A stretch of DNA of 64,000 bases from JAFEDN01 sp963832945 (GTDB taxonomy: Bacteria > Pseudomonadota > Gammaproteobacteria > Coxiellales > Coxiellaceae): assembly GCA_963832945.1 (NCBI GenBank), contig CAWHVV010000007.1, positions 558,001-622,000 of the forward strand, written 5' to 3'. Below the pieces are notes generated by a model that saw only the letters and a list, made by a program, of their open reading frames with translations, did not search any database and was not told where the DNA came from. This document shows, one piece after another, positions 17,591 to 27,061 of this stretch (positions are counted from its first letter, which is position 1; every line of letters starts with the position of its first letter). The position numbers and the translations under genes were made by a program.

Positions 17591-19310
17591 ATGAACAATT
17601 TTTTAGGGCAGCTATTTAATACAAAACCTACAAATGAAGATCTACAAAAACCTAACCAGGATCAAATCCGGGAGTTAGAGAGAGAGATTTTAACAAATTT
17701 AATAAAAGAAAATATTAATTCGAGATCCTGATCAAATAGAGGAAAAAGAAAATAATGATTCAGATTCTCTGAAAATAATAGAAATAGCCAGCGTACATTT
17801 AAGAAAAATATTTAATAGGGACGATAAAAGCGATACTCCTTTTGAAAAGGAATTAGAGTTACTCCCTTTAAAAGGAATACTGCGTAATTACGCTTCTTTT
17901 AAAGACGATACTATTATTAATGATACTGCCCATAACCTGGAGAGCCAGTCAGAAAGTTATGAAAATTTACTATCTGAATTAGGAAAGAAATTATTGTCTA
18001 CAATTGGCCATGTTTCCAATAAATGGCTTCAAAATGAAAATGATCAAAATACAGGGGTTCAATATGAAAACCTTAAAAAACTAGATGAACAATCACCTAA
18101 TTATATAAATTCTCTAAAACTCTCCAGCATGAAATACGCCGCAAAAATAAAAATTTTAAAAATAGAAATACAAAAAATTAAGGATTTTCTTTGCCAATTC
18201 GGCGGCTATGGTGACGAAATAATTGTCGACAAAATTAAATATGCGAATCTATATGAAGAATTAAAAGCTTTGAAGAATCTTCATGATAATATATCAAAAA
18301 AAATAAGTTATTTTCAAAAATTAATTCCAGTTCATAACGAATTGATTTCTTACCTCAATATACTTGCTCCTCAAAATTCCAAAGGTTTAGCATCTTTTGG
18401 TGAACATTTAAAAAAATTAGTAGCAGAAAATAGATTGAATATAATAGAGCAAGAAAAATTGGAACAAAAATTTTTAGAGAAAAATAAAAAACAGGAAGAA
18501 GAAGAAGAAGAAGAAAAGCGGGATTCACTAAAGATAACAAGAAAATCAATAGATATAATAATTACAGGCCAAAATAGTGTAACTCTAAAAGATGGTTGCG
18601 TAGTACCAATAGCAGATAACGAACAAAAACAAAAACAAGAACCAGTACCAGAAAAAAAATATGACATTCTTGTTGATCCTTTTAACGAGGCTTTAAAGGC
18701 CGCCCAACAGAGCATCTTAAAAACCAGAAAATATTTAATACCTGCGAAAAGGGATAAAAATCTTCGCAATAAGTTACTAAGAAACTTGCTGCCTCACATT
18801 TTAACAGCAACTACTGAGAAAGATTTATATTACAGGCTTCATTTCATTGAAAACGAAACTTTTATGCATCAATATAATTTGGTGACATCAATTTCAGGCA
18901 ATGCTTTTAAAAGAAATAAAGACCTTAGTCGATTAGCTAAAATTTTAAATCCCGGTGAACATACTTCACAAATCATGTTTCTCATCCAGGAATTTTGCAA
19001 TTTCCGGCTAACATATTTGCATGATTTTAATGCTTGCGGCCAAGTTAATGACAAAACAATACGAGAAATGAATTTAGCCTTTGAAAATATAATAAAACAT
19101 CTGAAAGAGGAACCCGTTTATATTAAAACTTTGAACGCTGTTGAGGCGTGCCGTGGCTCATTGATTAGAGAAGGTAAAAAATTGAAGACTTTTCCAAGCG
19201 TTAATGACACTAATCATGTTCGCCTCACAACAAATTTATCAAACGGGAGTGCTAGTAGTAGTAGTAGTGATATATCCTCAATCCTTCGTTACGAAACCAT
19301 CGCGCAATGA
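17591..19310 (+). pseudogene. PmrA-box coiled-coil orphan, one frameshift, effector candidate
   Basis: The gene should start at ATG 17591 (MNNFLGQLFNTKPTNEDLQ), which has a ribosome site and a PmrA-type promoter. That frame stops after 46 codons at 17729-17731. The next frame is open from 17706 to 19310 with no early start codon (RDPDQIEEKENNDSDSLKII). One missing base near 17720-17730 joins them into about 573 residues. The product is highly charged. Coiled-coil prediction would be expected across residues about 190-260, including a run of seven Glu. The tail is Ser-rich (a run of seven Ser near the end). No signal peptide and no family recognised. Confidence 0.62.
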
Positions 19311-19313
19311 TGG

Positions 19314-22109
19314 TTAAGCGATAGACTGCACCAGCGCCTGACTCTCCCGCCACGCGTTCTGCAGTTGATTCTCATCGGGATTGGCAGCCGGTTCTCGCAA
19401 AAAACTGATCAATGACAAACCGGAAACAGGCAATGCCTGTTGTGTCACCAATTCTTTGATTTGGTCAATACTCAGTTGTTCGCGGACGATGGATTCTCCC
19501 ATACCGTGTTGCCATGCAACTGCCACTAATAATAGCTCAATGGTTTCGCGCCACGGTTTAAATGCTTCCTGATAAAACTGACTATTGAACAACAGCTCAG
19601 ACAAGCGCCACGGACGTTCGGCCTGTTGACGCTTTTGTCGCGCCGTTTCCAGCCAGTGCGCAGGGATGGAAGATGATTCGGGAGCCACGTTTTCGGCACT
19701 GCCATACAGTGCACGCATTTGCGGATGCAGTGTCAGTAAACCCGCTTGCGCCAGCCGTTGAATGATCGAAAAAGTCTGGATATTCAGCATTTCCAGCGCA
19801 GGCGCCTGTTGCGGATAACTGGCGTTGACAATAGCCTGAGTTTGTTCGCGCAATGCCGGCGAATCGTGTTCGGACACCGCCAGGATGACCGGCGGTGCGG
19901 GGTCAGCTTCACGAATAGCCAGATAACGAATCTCTTTGGGCAATTGATCAAATTGTCCGGAAGCCGGCGCTGGAGAGGCTGTCTGCTGAGCGTTTTGAAG
20001 TAATTCCGCCACCTGCTCCAGGAACGCATTGCGGCCGGAAGGCAGATCCATGCTGCGCAGATCATTATCGCCATGCAGCACTCCCTGAGCCAGAGTCTGT
20101 TTTTGACTGAGCAGGTGGATCATGCGGTGTTCGATACTATGTTGCGTAATTAAGTTGATGACCGTCACGTGCCGGTTCTGATGCTTTCGCCAGGCGCGCG
20201 CGATACGCTGAGCCAGTTTGGCTGGATTCCACGGCAAATCCAGATTAATCACTACATTGGCAGCCTGCAGATTAAGCCCAACGCTGCCGGAATCGGTCGA
20301 TAAAAACAGGCGGCAATGTGGATCCTGTTTAAACCGGTTGATCTCCTGGCGACGTCTTTGCTGGGTGACATCGCCGGTGTGCCAGGCCGCGCCTAAACCC
20401 ATTTTTTGCGTCAGTTCCCGCACCAATTGCAACATGCGTGTCCATTCGGAAAAAATAATGATTTTAGTCGCGGAATCTGCGAGCAGTTCTTCGAGAATAT
20501 TTTCCAGTTCAATCAGTTTAGGGCAATCCCGGCAGTCCGGGTCGAGAATATAAGGCGTATCGCATAACATGCGCATACACGATAAGTGCCGCTGCAGTTT
20601 TTTAAACTCTTCGGGAGACAGTGGGCGCCGTTCGGCGACTTTAGCCAGGCGGCTGACCTGTTTTTCATGTTCCTCATAGCGAGCGGTTTGCTCCTCCGTC
20701 ATGCCCACAAAATATTCCTGGGTAACGCAGGCCGGTAGTTCGTTTTCGACGTCCTGCTTGCGTCGCCGCAATAAAAGCGGCTGTAACCGCTGATGGAGCT
20801 GATCCAGATTTTTATAAGCGACCGGCTTGCCTTTATCATTTAATTCATAAAAATCGCGGTTAAAACGAAACAGCGGCCCAAACAATGCCGGATCGAGAAA
20901 TTGCACGATTGAATACACATCGTCAATGCGATTTTCCAACGGCGTGCCGGTTAATACAAAGGCATAACGGCTGTGCAACTGCTTGATCGCGTGAGCGGTT
21001 TTGGTTTGCCAGTTTTTAATCCGTTGCGCTTCGTCGAGTATAATTACGTCCGGCGCAATGAGGCGTTGAATTTCAGCGGCGTCGGCGACAATTTGTTCAT
21101 AGTTGGTCAGATAGAAAAATGTGGATTGCTGATATTGTTTTAAGCGGTGCGCGCGCTCACCGGCCACAATTAAATACGGTAAATCCACAAATTTTTTAAT
21201 TTGTTCCTCCCATTCGGTTTTTAATGACGCGGTTGCCACCACCAGGACGGTTTTAATGTCTTTCGTGCGCCGCAAGAGTTCGCAGGCGGCAATGGCCTGG
21301 CTGGTTTTGCCCAGCCCCATGTCATCACACAACAGGGCGCGCTCGTTGAGCGCGAGATGCAACATACCTTGCTGTTGGTAAGGGTATAGCGGTAATTTGA
21401 CCACGTCCAAACTGCGTTTGCCTTGTTGAACATCCTGAAAAAAAACTGCTTTATCTTGCTGCTTTTGTTGTTGACGGCGGCATTCCTGAATAAACGGTTC
21501 GATATGGCTGGAGACACGAATGATGGTGCGCACCGCAGGCCTGGCTGTTATCAATTTCTGCCGCAATCGCGGCCAACTGTTGAGTGGATTCTCCAATAAA
21601 CGCCCATCCGTAGAAAAAAAGCTGTCTAATAGCCGTTTTGCCGGCGAACGGTTCGATAGCGATGCCGGCCACTGCACACAAAGAGAGTGTGATTTATCGC
21701 ATCGATTGATATAAATTTCAATCCGCGGACTCCCCGCTGCAAGAGCCTGCCCGAATTTCTGACGGCCGCGTTTGCGCAATTGCACAAGGGTTTTTTCGAT
21801 GTGTTTGCAAATGCCGAGGCCGTTGTGCTGAAAATCCGGGCAATCACAGGAATTCACTAAAGCGGATAAATGGCGAATTTCAACGTGATAACTGTTTTGC
21901 GGAGTGGATTGCACGCAAAACGCGCCAAAATAAGGATATTGAGATTCCAGAGGCCGTACCGACATCGGTTCGGTTTCTCCACGCCAGCGGCGAAGCGCGA
22001 TCTCATCTTCATCGGTGGTATTCCATCCCAGCGGTTTAGGTTTTGACGCGATGACGCTTTCCGCCTGACTGGTTTTGCGTTTTCTGGTTTTAGCCTGAGC
22101 AACAGACAT
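19314..22109 (-). CDS. SWIM zinc-finger SNF2-family helicase-like ATPase
   Basis: 931 residues. A SWIM zinc finger, CDC (88-90) with CKH (101-103), precedes an SNF2-type superfamily 2 motor. The motor has motif I DDMGLGKTSQA (262-272), DEAQ (359-362) as the Walker B box, a TGTPLENR motif III, and a C-terminal helicase lobe with DSGSVGLNLQAANVVINLD. Such bacterial RapA/SNF2-like proteins translocate on double-stranded DNA and remodel protein-DNA complexes. The C-terminal 250 residues match nothing I know. It converges with the 17591 gene, leaving 3 nt between stops, and has GC content well above that AT-rich island. Confidence 0.9.
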   Translation of the reverse strand: MSVAQAKTRKRKTSQAESVIASKPKPLGWNTTDEDEIALRRWRGETEPMSVRPLESQYPYFGAFCVQSTPQNSYHVEIRHLSALVNSCDCPDFQHNGLGICKHIEKTLVQLRKRGRQKFGQALAAGSPRIEIYINRCDKSHSLCVQWPASLSNRSPAKRLLDSFFSTDGRLLENPLNSWPRLRQKLITARPAVRTIIRVSSHIEPFIQECRRQQQKQQDKAVFFQDVQQGKRSLDVVKLPLYPYQQQGMLHLALNERALLCDDMGLGKTSQAIAACELLRRTKDIKTVLVVATASLKTEWEEQIKKFVDLPYLIVAGERAHRLKQYQQSTFFYLTNYEQIVADAAEIQRLIAPDVIILDEAQRIKNWQTKTAHAIKQLHSRYAFVLTGTPLENRIDDVYSIVQFLDPALFGPLFRFNRDFYELNDKGKPVAYKNLDQLHQRLQPLLLRRRKQDVENELPACVTQEYFVGMTEEQTARYEEHEKQVSRLAKVAERRPLSPEEFKKLQRHLSCMRMLCDTPYILDPDCRDCPKLIELENILEELLADSATKIIIFSEWTRMLQLVRELTQKMGLGAAWHTGDVTQQRRRQEINRFKQDPHCRLFLSTDSGSVGLNLQAANVVINLDLPWNPAKLAQRIARAWRKHQNRHVTVINLITQHSIEHRMIHLLSQKQTLAQGVLHGDNDLRSMDLPSGRNAFLEQVAELLQNAQQTASPAPASGQFDQLPKEIRYLAIREADPAPPVILAVSEHDSPALREQTQAIVNASYPQQAPALEMLNIQTFSIIQRLAQAGLLTLHPQMRALYGSAENVAPESSSIPAHWLETARQKRQQAERPWRLSELLFNSQFYQEAFKPWRETIELLLVAVAWQHGMGESIVREQLSIDQIKELVTQQALPVSGLSLISFLREPAANPDENQLQNAWRESQALVQSIA

Positions 22110-22182
22110 CGGCTTTCCTCCGGTAAATTGATTGGCGTTATACTATTGAATTCTATGGAATGATGCAATAAAATTTTAGGGG

Positions 22183-22222
22183 GGGACAAGTCTCGATATT
22201 TAGATATTCGAAACTTGACCCC
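22183..22222. repeat. Hairpin repeat with GGGGTCAAGTCTCG-type ends, copy 1
   Basis: An imperfect inverted repeat. The left arm GGGGACAAGTCTCGATATT faces the right arm GATATTCGAAACTTGACCCC. It shares its outer sequence with hairpins at 47412 and 61849 but has different inner bases. It lies between the divergent SNF2 helicase and hicB genes and is the most degenerate of the three. Confidence 0.75.
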
Positions 22223-22269
22223 GAGATCCGTAAAAAACAGAATTGTCATTTCGAAAATGGAAAATAATC

Positions 22270-22560
22270 ATGAAAACGCTAAAATATCCAGTTGAATTAA
22301 TTTTTGAAAAGAAAGGATATACTGTTTTATTTCCTGATATGCCTTATGGTGCAACCGCTGGTTCAACCAGGAAAGAAGCCCTGGAAAACGCTGCGGATTG
22401 TCTTGAAGAGATTATTGCTTCTTTAATGAATGATAAAAAAGCTATCCCTTCCCCCAGCACTGCGAGAGGAAAATCCACGGTAATATTGTCCCCTATTTTT
22501 ACCGCTAAGGTTTTGTTTTATAAAACCAAGGGGGCAGGCCTGACCCCAGCAATTTCATAA
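22270..22560 (+). CDS. HicB-type antitoxin, C-terminally truncated
   Basis: About 96 residues from ATG 22270. Residues 1-75 show the HicB partial-RNaseH fold (YPVELIFEKKGYTVLFPDMP, then GATAGSTRKEALENAADCLE). Full HicB proteins end in a helix-turn-helix or ribbon-helix-helix DNA-binding domain. Here the frame instead runs into the GGGGCAGGCCTGACCCC repeat and ends KGAGLTPAIS, so the operator-binding part is gone. No hicA toxin gene is adjacent. It is therefore an orphan and probably not a working toxin-antitoxin pair. Confidence 0.72.
   Translation: MKTLKYPVELIFEKKGYTVLFPDMPYGATAGSTRKEALENAADCLEEIIASLMNDKKAIPSPSTARGKSTVILSPIFTAKVLFYKTKGAGLTPAIS
22530..22555. repeat. Short palindromic repeat GGGGCAGGCCTGACCCC, copy 1
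   Basis: A near-perfect palindrome followed by CAGCAATT. The same palindrome with one change and the same CAGCAATT extension recurs at 23497. CAGCAATT is also the outer end of the window's MITE. It supplies the last codons of the truncated hicB gene. Confidence 0.7.
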
Positions 22561-22567
22561 AATTAAT

Positions 22568-22804
22568 TTAAAGTTTATCTTCCTCGTCGGGTTCTACATC
22601 AGGAACGGCTTCCAAAACCTTTAGAAATTTCGCCCTACTTCCACGCTTGCTGCGGCTTTCTATAAAATCTTTCACGCCTAACACTGATAATTTTTCTGCA
22701 ACGGCCAAGGTAATGAGCTGATTTATAGAAATATGCTCTTTCCTGGCAAGCTCTTTAGCAGCCTGGTGTAAAGAATTCGGTAATTTTATACTGATAGCGT
22801 GCAT
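22568..22804 (-). CDS. Ribbon-helix-helix antitoxin-like protein
   Basis: 78 residues from ATG 22804 (MHAISIKLPNSLHQAAKELA), matching CopG/HicB-type ribbon-helix-helix antitoxins. A DNA-binding strand with ISIKLPNSL is followed by two helices, and the tail is acidic (VPDVEPDEEDKL). The tail form FLKVLEAVPDVEPDEEDKL is common in small orphan antitoxins. An upstream in-frame GTG-type extension (RRDTERITNINGR) lacks a ribosome site and was not used. No toxin gene lies next to it. Confidence 0.72.
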   Translation of the reverse strand: MHAISIKLPNSLHQAAKELARKEHISINQLITLAVAEKLSVLGVKDFIESRSKRGSRAKFLKVLEAVPDVEPDEEDKL

Positions 22805-22865
22805 GGCTGTAATTCTCCCATTAATATTAGTAATTCTCTCGGTGTCACGGCGCATCTGGGGTGCA

Positions 22866-23420
22866 TCAAGTTTTATTAGCGCTTATCCATTTTTCAAATT
22901 GATTTAAAAATTTTTCCAAAAATTTTCGGGTTTCTTCATTTGCGATCTCACCGGTTGGAGTGAATAATTCTCCGGCGCGTCCTATATATGCTTCGGGCTG
23001 CTGAAGGGGTGGCATATTTAAAAAAACCAGCGATTGTCTCAAATGCTGGTTGGCCCCGAATCCACCAATGGCTCCGGGAGAAACACTCATCACCGCGGCA
23101 GGTTTTTTTTCCCAAATACTCTGACCATAAGGACGGGAACCCACATCAATGGCGTTTTTCAATACCCCGGGGACCGAACGATTATATTCCGGCGTCATGA
23201 ATAATACCGCATCAAAGTGTTTTATCTGGTTGCGAAATTGGGTCCATTCCGCGGGAGGCCCTTCGTCGTCCAGGTCCTGGTTATAAAGCGGAAGCTGGCC
23301 GATTTTAACGATTTCAAGTTTCAAAGATTGAGGGGCCAGCGAGATCAGGACCTTGGCCATCTTAAGATTGAAAGATTCCCTGCGCAAGCTGCCAACCAAT
23401 ACGGCAATGTTTATAGGCAT
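22866..23420 (-). CDS. NADPH-dependent FMN reductase (ChrR/YieF family)
   Basis: 184-residue flavodoxin-like quinone/chromate reductase. Visible motifs are the FMN phosphate loop GSLRRESFN (residues 10-18), MTPEYNRSVPGVLKNAIDVG followed by SRPYG (about 76-100), and SVSPGAIGGFGANQHLR (about 113-129). These are diagnostic of the NADPH_dep_red family. The likely role is two-electron reduction of quinones, limiting oxidative stress. It stands alone between two antitoxin relics and a repeat. Confidence 0.9.
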   Translation of the reverse strand: MPINIAVLVGSLRRESFNLKMAKVLISLAPQSLKLEIVKIGQLPLYNQDLDDEGPPAEWTQFRNQIKHFDAVLFMTPEYNRSVPGVLKNAIDVGSRPYGQSIWEKKPAAVMSVSPGAIGGFGANQHLRQSLVFLNMPPLQQPEAYIGRAGELFTPTGEIANEETRKFLEKFLNQFEKWISANKT

Positions 23421-23496
23421 AATCAGTCACTCCCTGAAGATCAAATCCAAAATAAAGAATGGCCATTCTAGCAAAAACAGACAGCGAAAAGAACAC

Positions 23497-23520
23497 GGGG
23501 CATGCCTGACCCCAGCAATT
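23497..23520. repeat. Short palindromic repeat GGGGCATGCCTGACCCC, copy 2
   Basis: Palindrome followed by CAGCAATT, the same unit as at 22530, placed between the FMN reductase promoter and the 3' end of the secreted protein gene. The two copies flank the antitoxin/FMN-reductase segment in the same orientation. Confidence 0.7.
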
Positions 23521-23533
23521 CTCCCTGTTAACT

Positions 23534-23949
23534 TTAGTCTTTATTAGAGATGTAGCTGAATACGTATTTGTTGCCGGGTTTTGCTATCGCCACTGGGGTG
23601 TGAAAAGTTATAGTCATTGATCCCGTGCCGTTACCTTCTCACTGAGGTAATTTATATTACTACGACGCTCACGATATAAAATAACTTTTAAGTAGACACT
23701 GGGACAGTTCTGATCTGTATATTTATAACCCCCGCTTGTAAGGGAATTGCCTGCACCTTCTACCCATCCGCCCGCCCCAATCTCCGAATCATACGAAGAA
23801 TTAGACGAAGCACACATCAATTGATAGTTAACCTGATATTTCGGAGGAACATTCTCGATTGCCACTGCGTAATCAGCCGCCTCCGCTGTTACGGCGATAC
23901 CCAAACTGAAAAATCCACCTACTAATATATATTTGTATTTATTAATCAT
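23534..23949 (-). pseudogene. PmrA-box secreted protein with a 3' frameshift
   Basis: The open frame from 23949 encodes a signal peptide (MINKYKYILVGGFFSLGIAV, then TAEAADYAV) and a beta-rich mature domain, and stops at 23614. The adjacent frame continues the same fold, NGTGSMTITFHTPVAIAKPG, then NKYVFSYISNKD, to a stop at 23534. A one-base indel near 23622 would give a protein of about 138 residues. Two Cys (LMCASS and QNCPSV) suggest one disulfide. I recognise no family. A PmrA-type box with a canonical minus 10 lies upstream on the same strand. Confidence 0.65.
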
Positions 23950-24001
23950 ATTATTTTATACCTCTGTCAGTTAATTTATATTTAAATATTAGACCACCAA
24001 C

Positions 24002-24018
24002 CTTAAGAAATCATTAAG
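24002..24018 (-). promoter_or_regulatory. PmrA-type box upstream of the secreted protein gene
   Basis: Read on the minus strand: CTTAAT-GATTT-CTTAAG, matching YTTAAK-N5-YTTAAK, with a third half-site CTTAAT one base upstream. Exactly 10 nt downstream is TAATAT (complement of 23986-23991), a good minus 10. The box is in the 142-nt space shared with the divergent csiV-like gene. Confidence 0.68.
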
Positions 24019-24091
24019 AATTAAGAGCCCATTTATAAGAAGATGAATTTCAGATAAACTACAGTATAAATTATTTGTTACCGGGAGCGTC

Positions 24092-24721
24092 ATGCGGCAA
24101 AAATGGTTCATTGCAATTCTCGCCAGCATTTTAGCAGGCTGGAGCTTTGTGGTTCAGGCAGATGAACAACCTGAACAACTTTACCAGATCGAAATCATTG
24201 TTTCTTCCCATATTACCAGAGACGCCCTTGGCTCTGAGTATTGGCCCTGGCTGCCTCCACCAGCAATACCGCCCGGCGCCGTGGAATTAACGGATCAACA
24301 ATTACTGGCTCAATCTCAATGGGTTTTAAAATCCACCGAACAATTGCTTAAGCACAATAATAATCCGGTGTTGTTACACCTGGCCTGGCAGGAATCCGCG
24401 ACTGATTTACGTAAAGGCAAAATTTTTCATCTGATTGGCGGGCAGGATTACGGAAATAATCTCTATCAGGTCAATGGCACATTAGCGATACGCCTGGAAC
24501 GGTACTTTAGCATCCATTTTAATCTGCAATTTCTAATGCCCCGGGAACAGATTCAAAACCTGAATTTAACCAATATCGTGAGTAATCCCGATAATACCTA
24601 CGCAACTTTTAAAATAGACGAAAACCTGCGGATGCGCAGTAACGAATTAAATTATCTCGATCATCCGCTTTATGGTATTTTAATTGAAATTATTCCTTCA
24701 CCCCCACCGGACAGCCAATGA
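24092..24721 (+). CDS. CsiV-family periplasmic protein
   Basis: 209 residues with a signal peptide (MRQKWFIAILASILAGWSFV, then VQADE). The start YQIEIIVSSH, the central VNGTLAIRLERYFSIHFNLQ and the end RMRSNELNYLDHPLYGILIE match the CsiV family, periplasmic peptidoglycan-binding proteins involved in envelope integrity. The mature protein is thus expected in the periplasm. Its stop overlaps the start of the MFS gene (ATGA), indicating an operon. Confidence 0.75.
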   Translation: MRQKWFIAILASILAGWSFVVQADEQPEQLYQIEIIVSSHITRDALGSEYWPWLPPPAIPPGAVELTDQQLLAQSQWVLKSTEQLLKHNNNPVLLHLAWQESATDLRKGKIFHLIGGQDYGNNLYQVNGTLAIRLERYFSIHFNLQFLMPREQIQNLNLTNIVSNPDNTYATFKIDENLRMRSNELNYLDHPLYGILIEIIPSPPPDSQ

Positions 24722-26004
24722 AAAGCAGACCCGAAAAACCTGTAAAATTGGCTGTAATCTCCTGGTGCCTTTTTGACTGGGCGATTTCGTCATTCCCGGT
24801 TTTAATCACCACTTTTATTTTCGCCACTTATTTTACGGAAAAAGTGGCTGTAAACAAAATTATCGGCACCACCCAATGGGGAGAAGCGAATGGACTGGCG
24901 GGGCTGATCATCGCAGTATTCAGCCCCATATTCGGCGCTATCGCCGATCATCAGGGACAGCGCAAACCCTGGCTGAGGATGCTGTTGCCGGCAGTCATTA
25001 TTTCCGCCGCAGCGCTGTGGTTCGTAAAACCCTCGCCCGATTATGTCACCTGGGCATTATTCTGGATTGTGATCGGCACGACAGCCCTGGAAACAGGCAC
25101 CCTTTTCTATAATGCGATGCTCAATGAAATCGCACCCCGAGACTGGCTGGGAAGACTGTCCGGTTGGGGATGGGGAGCGGGTTATGCGGGTGGACTGGTG
25201 GCGCTGATATTCACACTGAATATTTTTATCCTGAACGATAGCGCCTGGTTAGGATTAAATCACGCAACGGCAGAACAGATCCGAATATGCGGTCCTTTCG
25301 TGGCCGTGTGGATTATTTTATTTTCCTGGCCATTATTCGCATTTACCCCCGACCGACCCAGTACCGGCGTTAGCCTGATTCATGCGACTCGCATGGGTCT
25401 GCGAACTTTAGGCAATACTTTGCGGATATTACCTCGTTATCGAAATATTTTAATTTTTTTACTGGCGCGGATGTTATACATCGATGGCTTAATCACCATC
25501 TTCGCATTTGGAGGTATTTACGCAGCAGGTGTTTTCGGAATGGATACGGCTCAGGTCATCCAGTTTGGTATTTGCATGAATATTGCCGCCGGCATTGGCG
25601 CGGCAATTATGGGATGGCTCGACGACGCCCGCGGCCCAAAAATTACCATTCATTGCGCACTGCTGTTAATGATTATTTGTGGTCTCGGCATGTTACTGGT
25701 TCACAGCAAATCCTGGTTCTGGATTTTTGGTATGGGACTCAGTCTGGGAGTCGGTCCCGTGCAAGCCGCCAGCCGGTCATTGCTGATCCGCATTGCACCA
25801 CAGGAATTAATGACCGAATTTTTTGGTCTTTACAATTTCTCCGGCAAAGCCACTTCATTCATGGGCCCCTGGATGTTGGCGCTGGTCACGGGGGTTTTCG
25901 CCAGTCAACGCGCCGGCATGAGTACTGTATTTTTTCTCATGGCGGCCGGCGGAATTCTGCTATTTTTTGTCCGCGTTAAGCCCGCCGCTATGCAAAAATT
26001 CTAA
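24718..26004 (+). CDS. MFS permease, UMF1/Atg22-like
   Basis: 428 residues with about 12 membrane helices. The N-terminus (AVISWCLFDWAISSFPVLIT) and the later DDARGPKITIHCALLLMIIC and VGPVQAASRSLLIRIAP stretches match the UMF1 family, related to yeast vacuolar amino-acid exporter Atg22. In intracellular Legionellales, related permeases take up amino acids or nucleosides; the substrate here is unknown. It is coupled to the CsiV-like gene and its stop overlaps the convergent mltB-like gene. Confidence 0.85.
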   Translation: MKSRPEKPVKLAVISWCLFDWAISSFPVLITTFIFATYFTEKVAVNKIIGTTQWGEANGLAGLIIAVFSPIFGAIADHQGQRKPWLRMLLPAVIISAAALWFVKPSPDYVTWALFWIVIGTTALETGTLFYNAMLNEIAPRDWLGRLSGWGWGAGYAGGLVALIFTLNIFILNDSAWLGLNHATAEQIRICGPFVAVWIILFSWPLFAFTPDRPSTGVSLIHATRMGLRTLGNTLRILPRYRNILIFLLARMLYIDGLITIFAFGGIYAAGVFGMDTAQVIQFGICMNIAAGIGAAIMGWLDDARGPKITIHCALLLMIICGLGMLLVHSKSWFWIFGMGLSLGVGPVQAASRSLLIRIAPQELMTEFFGLYNFSGKATSFMGPWMLALVTGVFASQRAGMSTVFFLMAAGGILLFFVRVKPAAMQKF

Positions 26005-26985
26005 TTCGTTGCCCTGCAAATCTGGTCCGCCAGATAGCCCACGGTACTCACGTAGTAGTTGGAATCATTCCAGCTTTGCAGGGCCCTGAAATTATGAAAT
26101 GTCATGAGCACAAGGCCGTCACTGCCCGGCTGAATAAGAGAAGCTTCCATATCACCGGCCAGGCCTGACGAAAGCCGGGTTGATCCGAACTCCCAATCTG
26201 CGCCATTCGCTTACCGGTTTCACAATGGTTTTACCCATCAGGGAAGGATCAAATCCCGCGGGCAGAGTCACTTCCACCGCCCAGGGTTGTCCCGTCTGCC
26301 AGCCATTTTTTGCCAGATAGTTGGCAATCGAGGCAAAGGCGTCGGGAAGACTGCTCCAGATATCTTTACGCCCATTGCCTTCGTAGTCTACTGCGTATTT
26401 ATACCAGCTGCTCGGCAAAAACTGGGGATGGCCGCTGGCCCCGGCCCACTCACCCTTAAAATTAGCCAGAGAAATTTGCCCTTCCTGAATAATATGCAAA
26501 GACTTTAATAATTCGTTGCGGAAAAATGCTTTGCGATTACTGGCGTATGCTAAAGTCGCCAAAGAATCCGGAACTGAAAAATTCCCCAAAATAAGGCCAT
26601 AATCGGTTTCAAGGCCCCACAACGCAACGATAAAACAGGGATCGACGCCATATTTTCGACCGATGGCATCTAATAAAACCTGATGCTTTCGATAGGCCTG
26701 ACGCCCCAGCTGAATCCTCGCATTATCCGCGCGGCTCTGTCGATAGGCCAGGAAAGTGAGCCGATGTTCGGGCTGGGTATTATAATATTTGAGCACTTTG
26801 GGGTTAGGACCGGGAATGGCGCCAAATACCCTGTCGAAAACCTGCGGCCTGACGCCATCAGCGATAGCTTCTTCGCGCAATTGCCGCACCCAGACTTGCC
26901 ACGACTGCTCATGCTGAGTCACAGCAGAAACTGTATGGAAAATAAATAGTACGGCGAGAAATAATCCAAACGAAAATCGTTTCAT
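26001..26985 (-). pseudogene. MltB-type lytic murein transglycosylase with a 3' frameshift
   Basis: Start ATG 26985 has AGGAG 6 nt upstream and opens a signal peptide (MKRFSFGLFLAVLFIFHTVS). The catalytic domain shows ALWGLETDYGLILGNF (the Glu of LETDYG is the general acid) and the ASGHPQFLPSSW substrate loop. The frame ends at 26152 (NPAFVRPGR). The adjacent frame carries the family C-terminus GLAGDMEASLIQPGSDGLVL, then TFHNFRALQSWNDSNYY, to a stop at 26001. One indel near 26155-26165 explains this. The active site is intact, so the product may still act; error is equally possible. A second, intact mltB lies at 61984. Confidence 0.85.
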
Positions 26986-27061
26986 ACCAACTCCTGAAAT
27001 ATTTTTCGATTTATGCAACTTTATGATAATATAATAAATAGATCAAGACAGGAGTAGTTCT

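Noticed and set aside
18500..18520. GAA run as a nucleotide microsatellite with regulatory role
   Set aside because: It encodes a Glu run inside a Lys/Glu-rich coiled-coil protein; no other evidence of phase variation.
17994..19310. Taking the TTG at 17994 as a real start
   Set aside because: No ribosome site, and conserved-looking coding sequence extends upstream in the same frame to 17706 and, after one indel, to ATG 17591.
22270..22804. HicAB or other complete toxin-antitoxin system
   Set aside because: Two antitoxin-like genes are present but no toxin frame is visible near either.
24002..24091. Using the 24002 box as a promoter for the plus-strand csiV-like gene
   Set aside because: On the plus strand the half-sites have the wrong orientation for YTTAAK direct repeats and no minus 10 fits; the minus strand fits perfectly.
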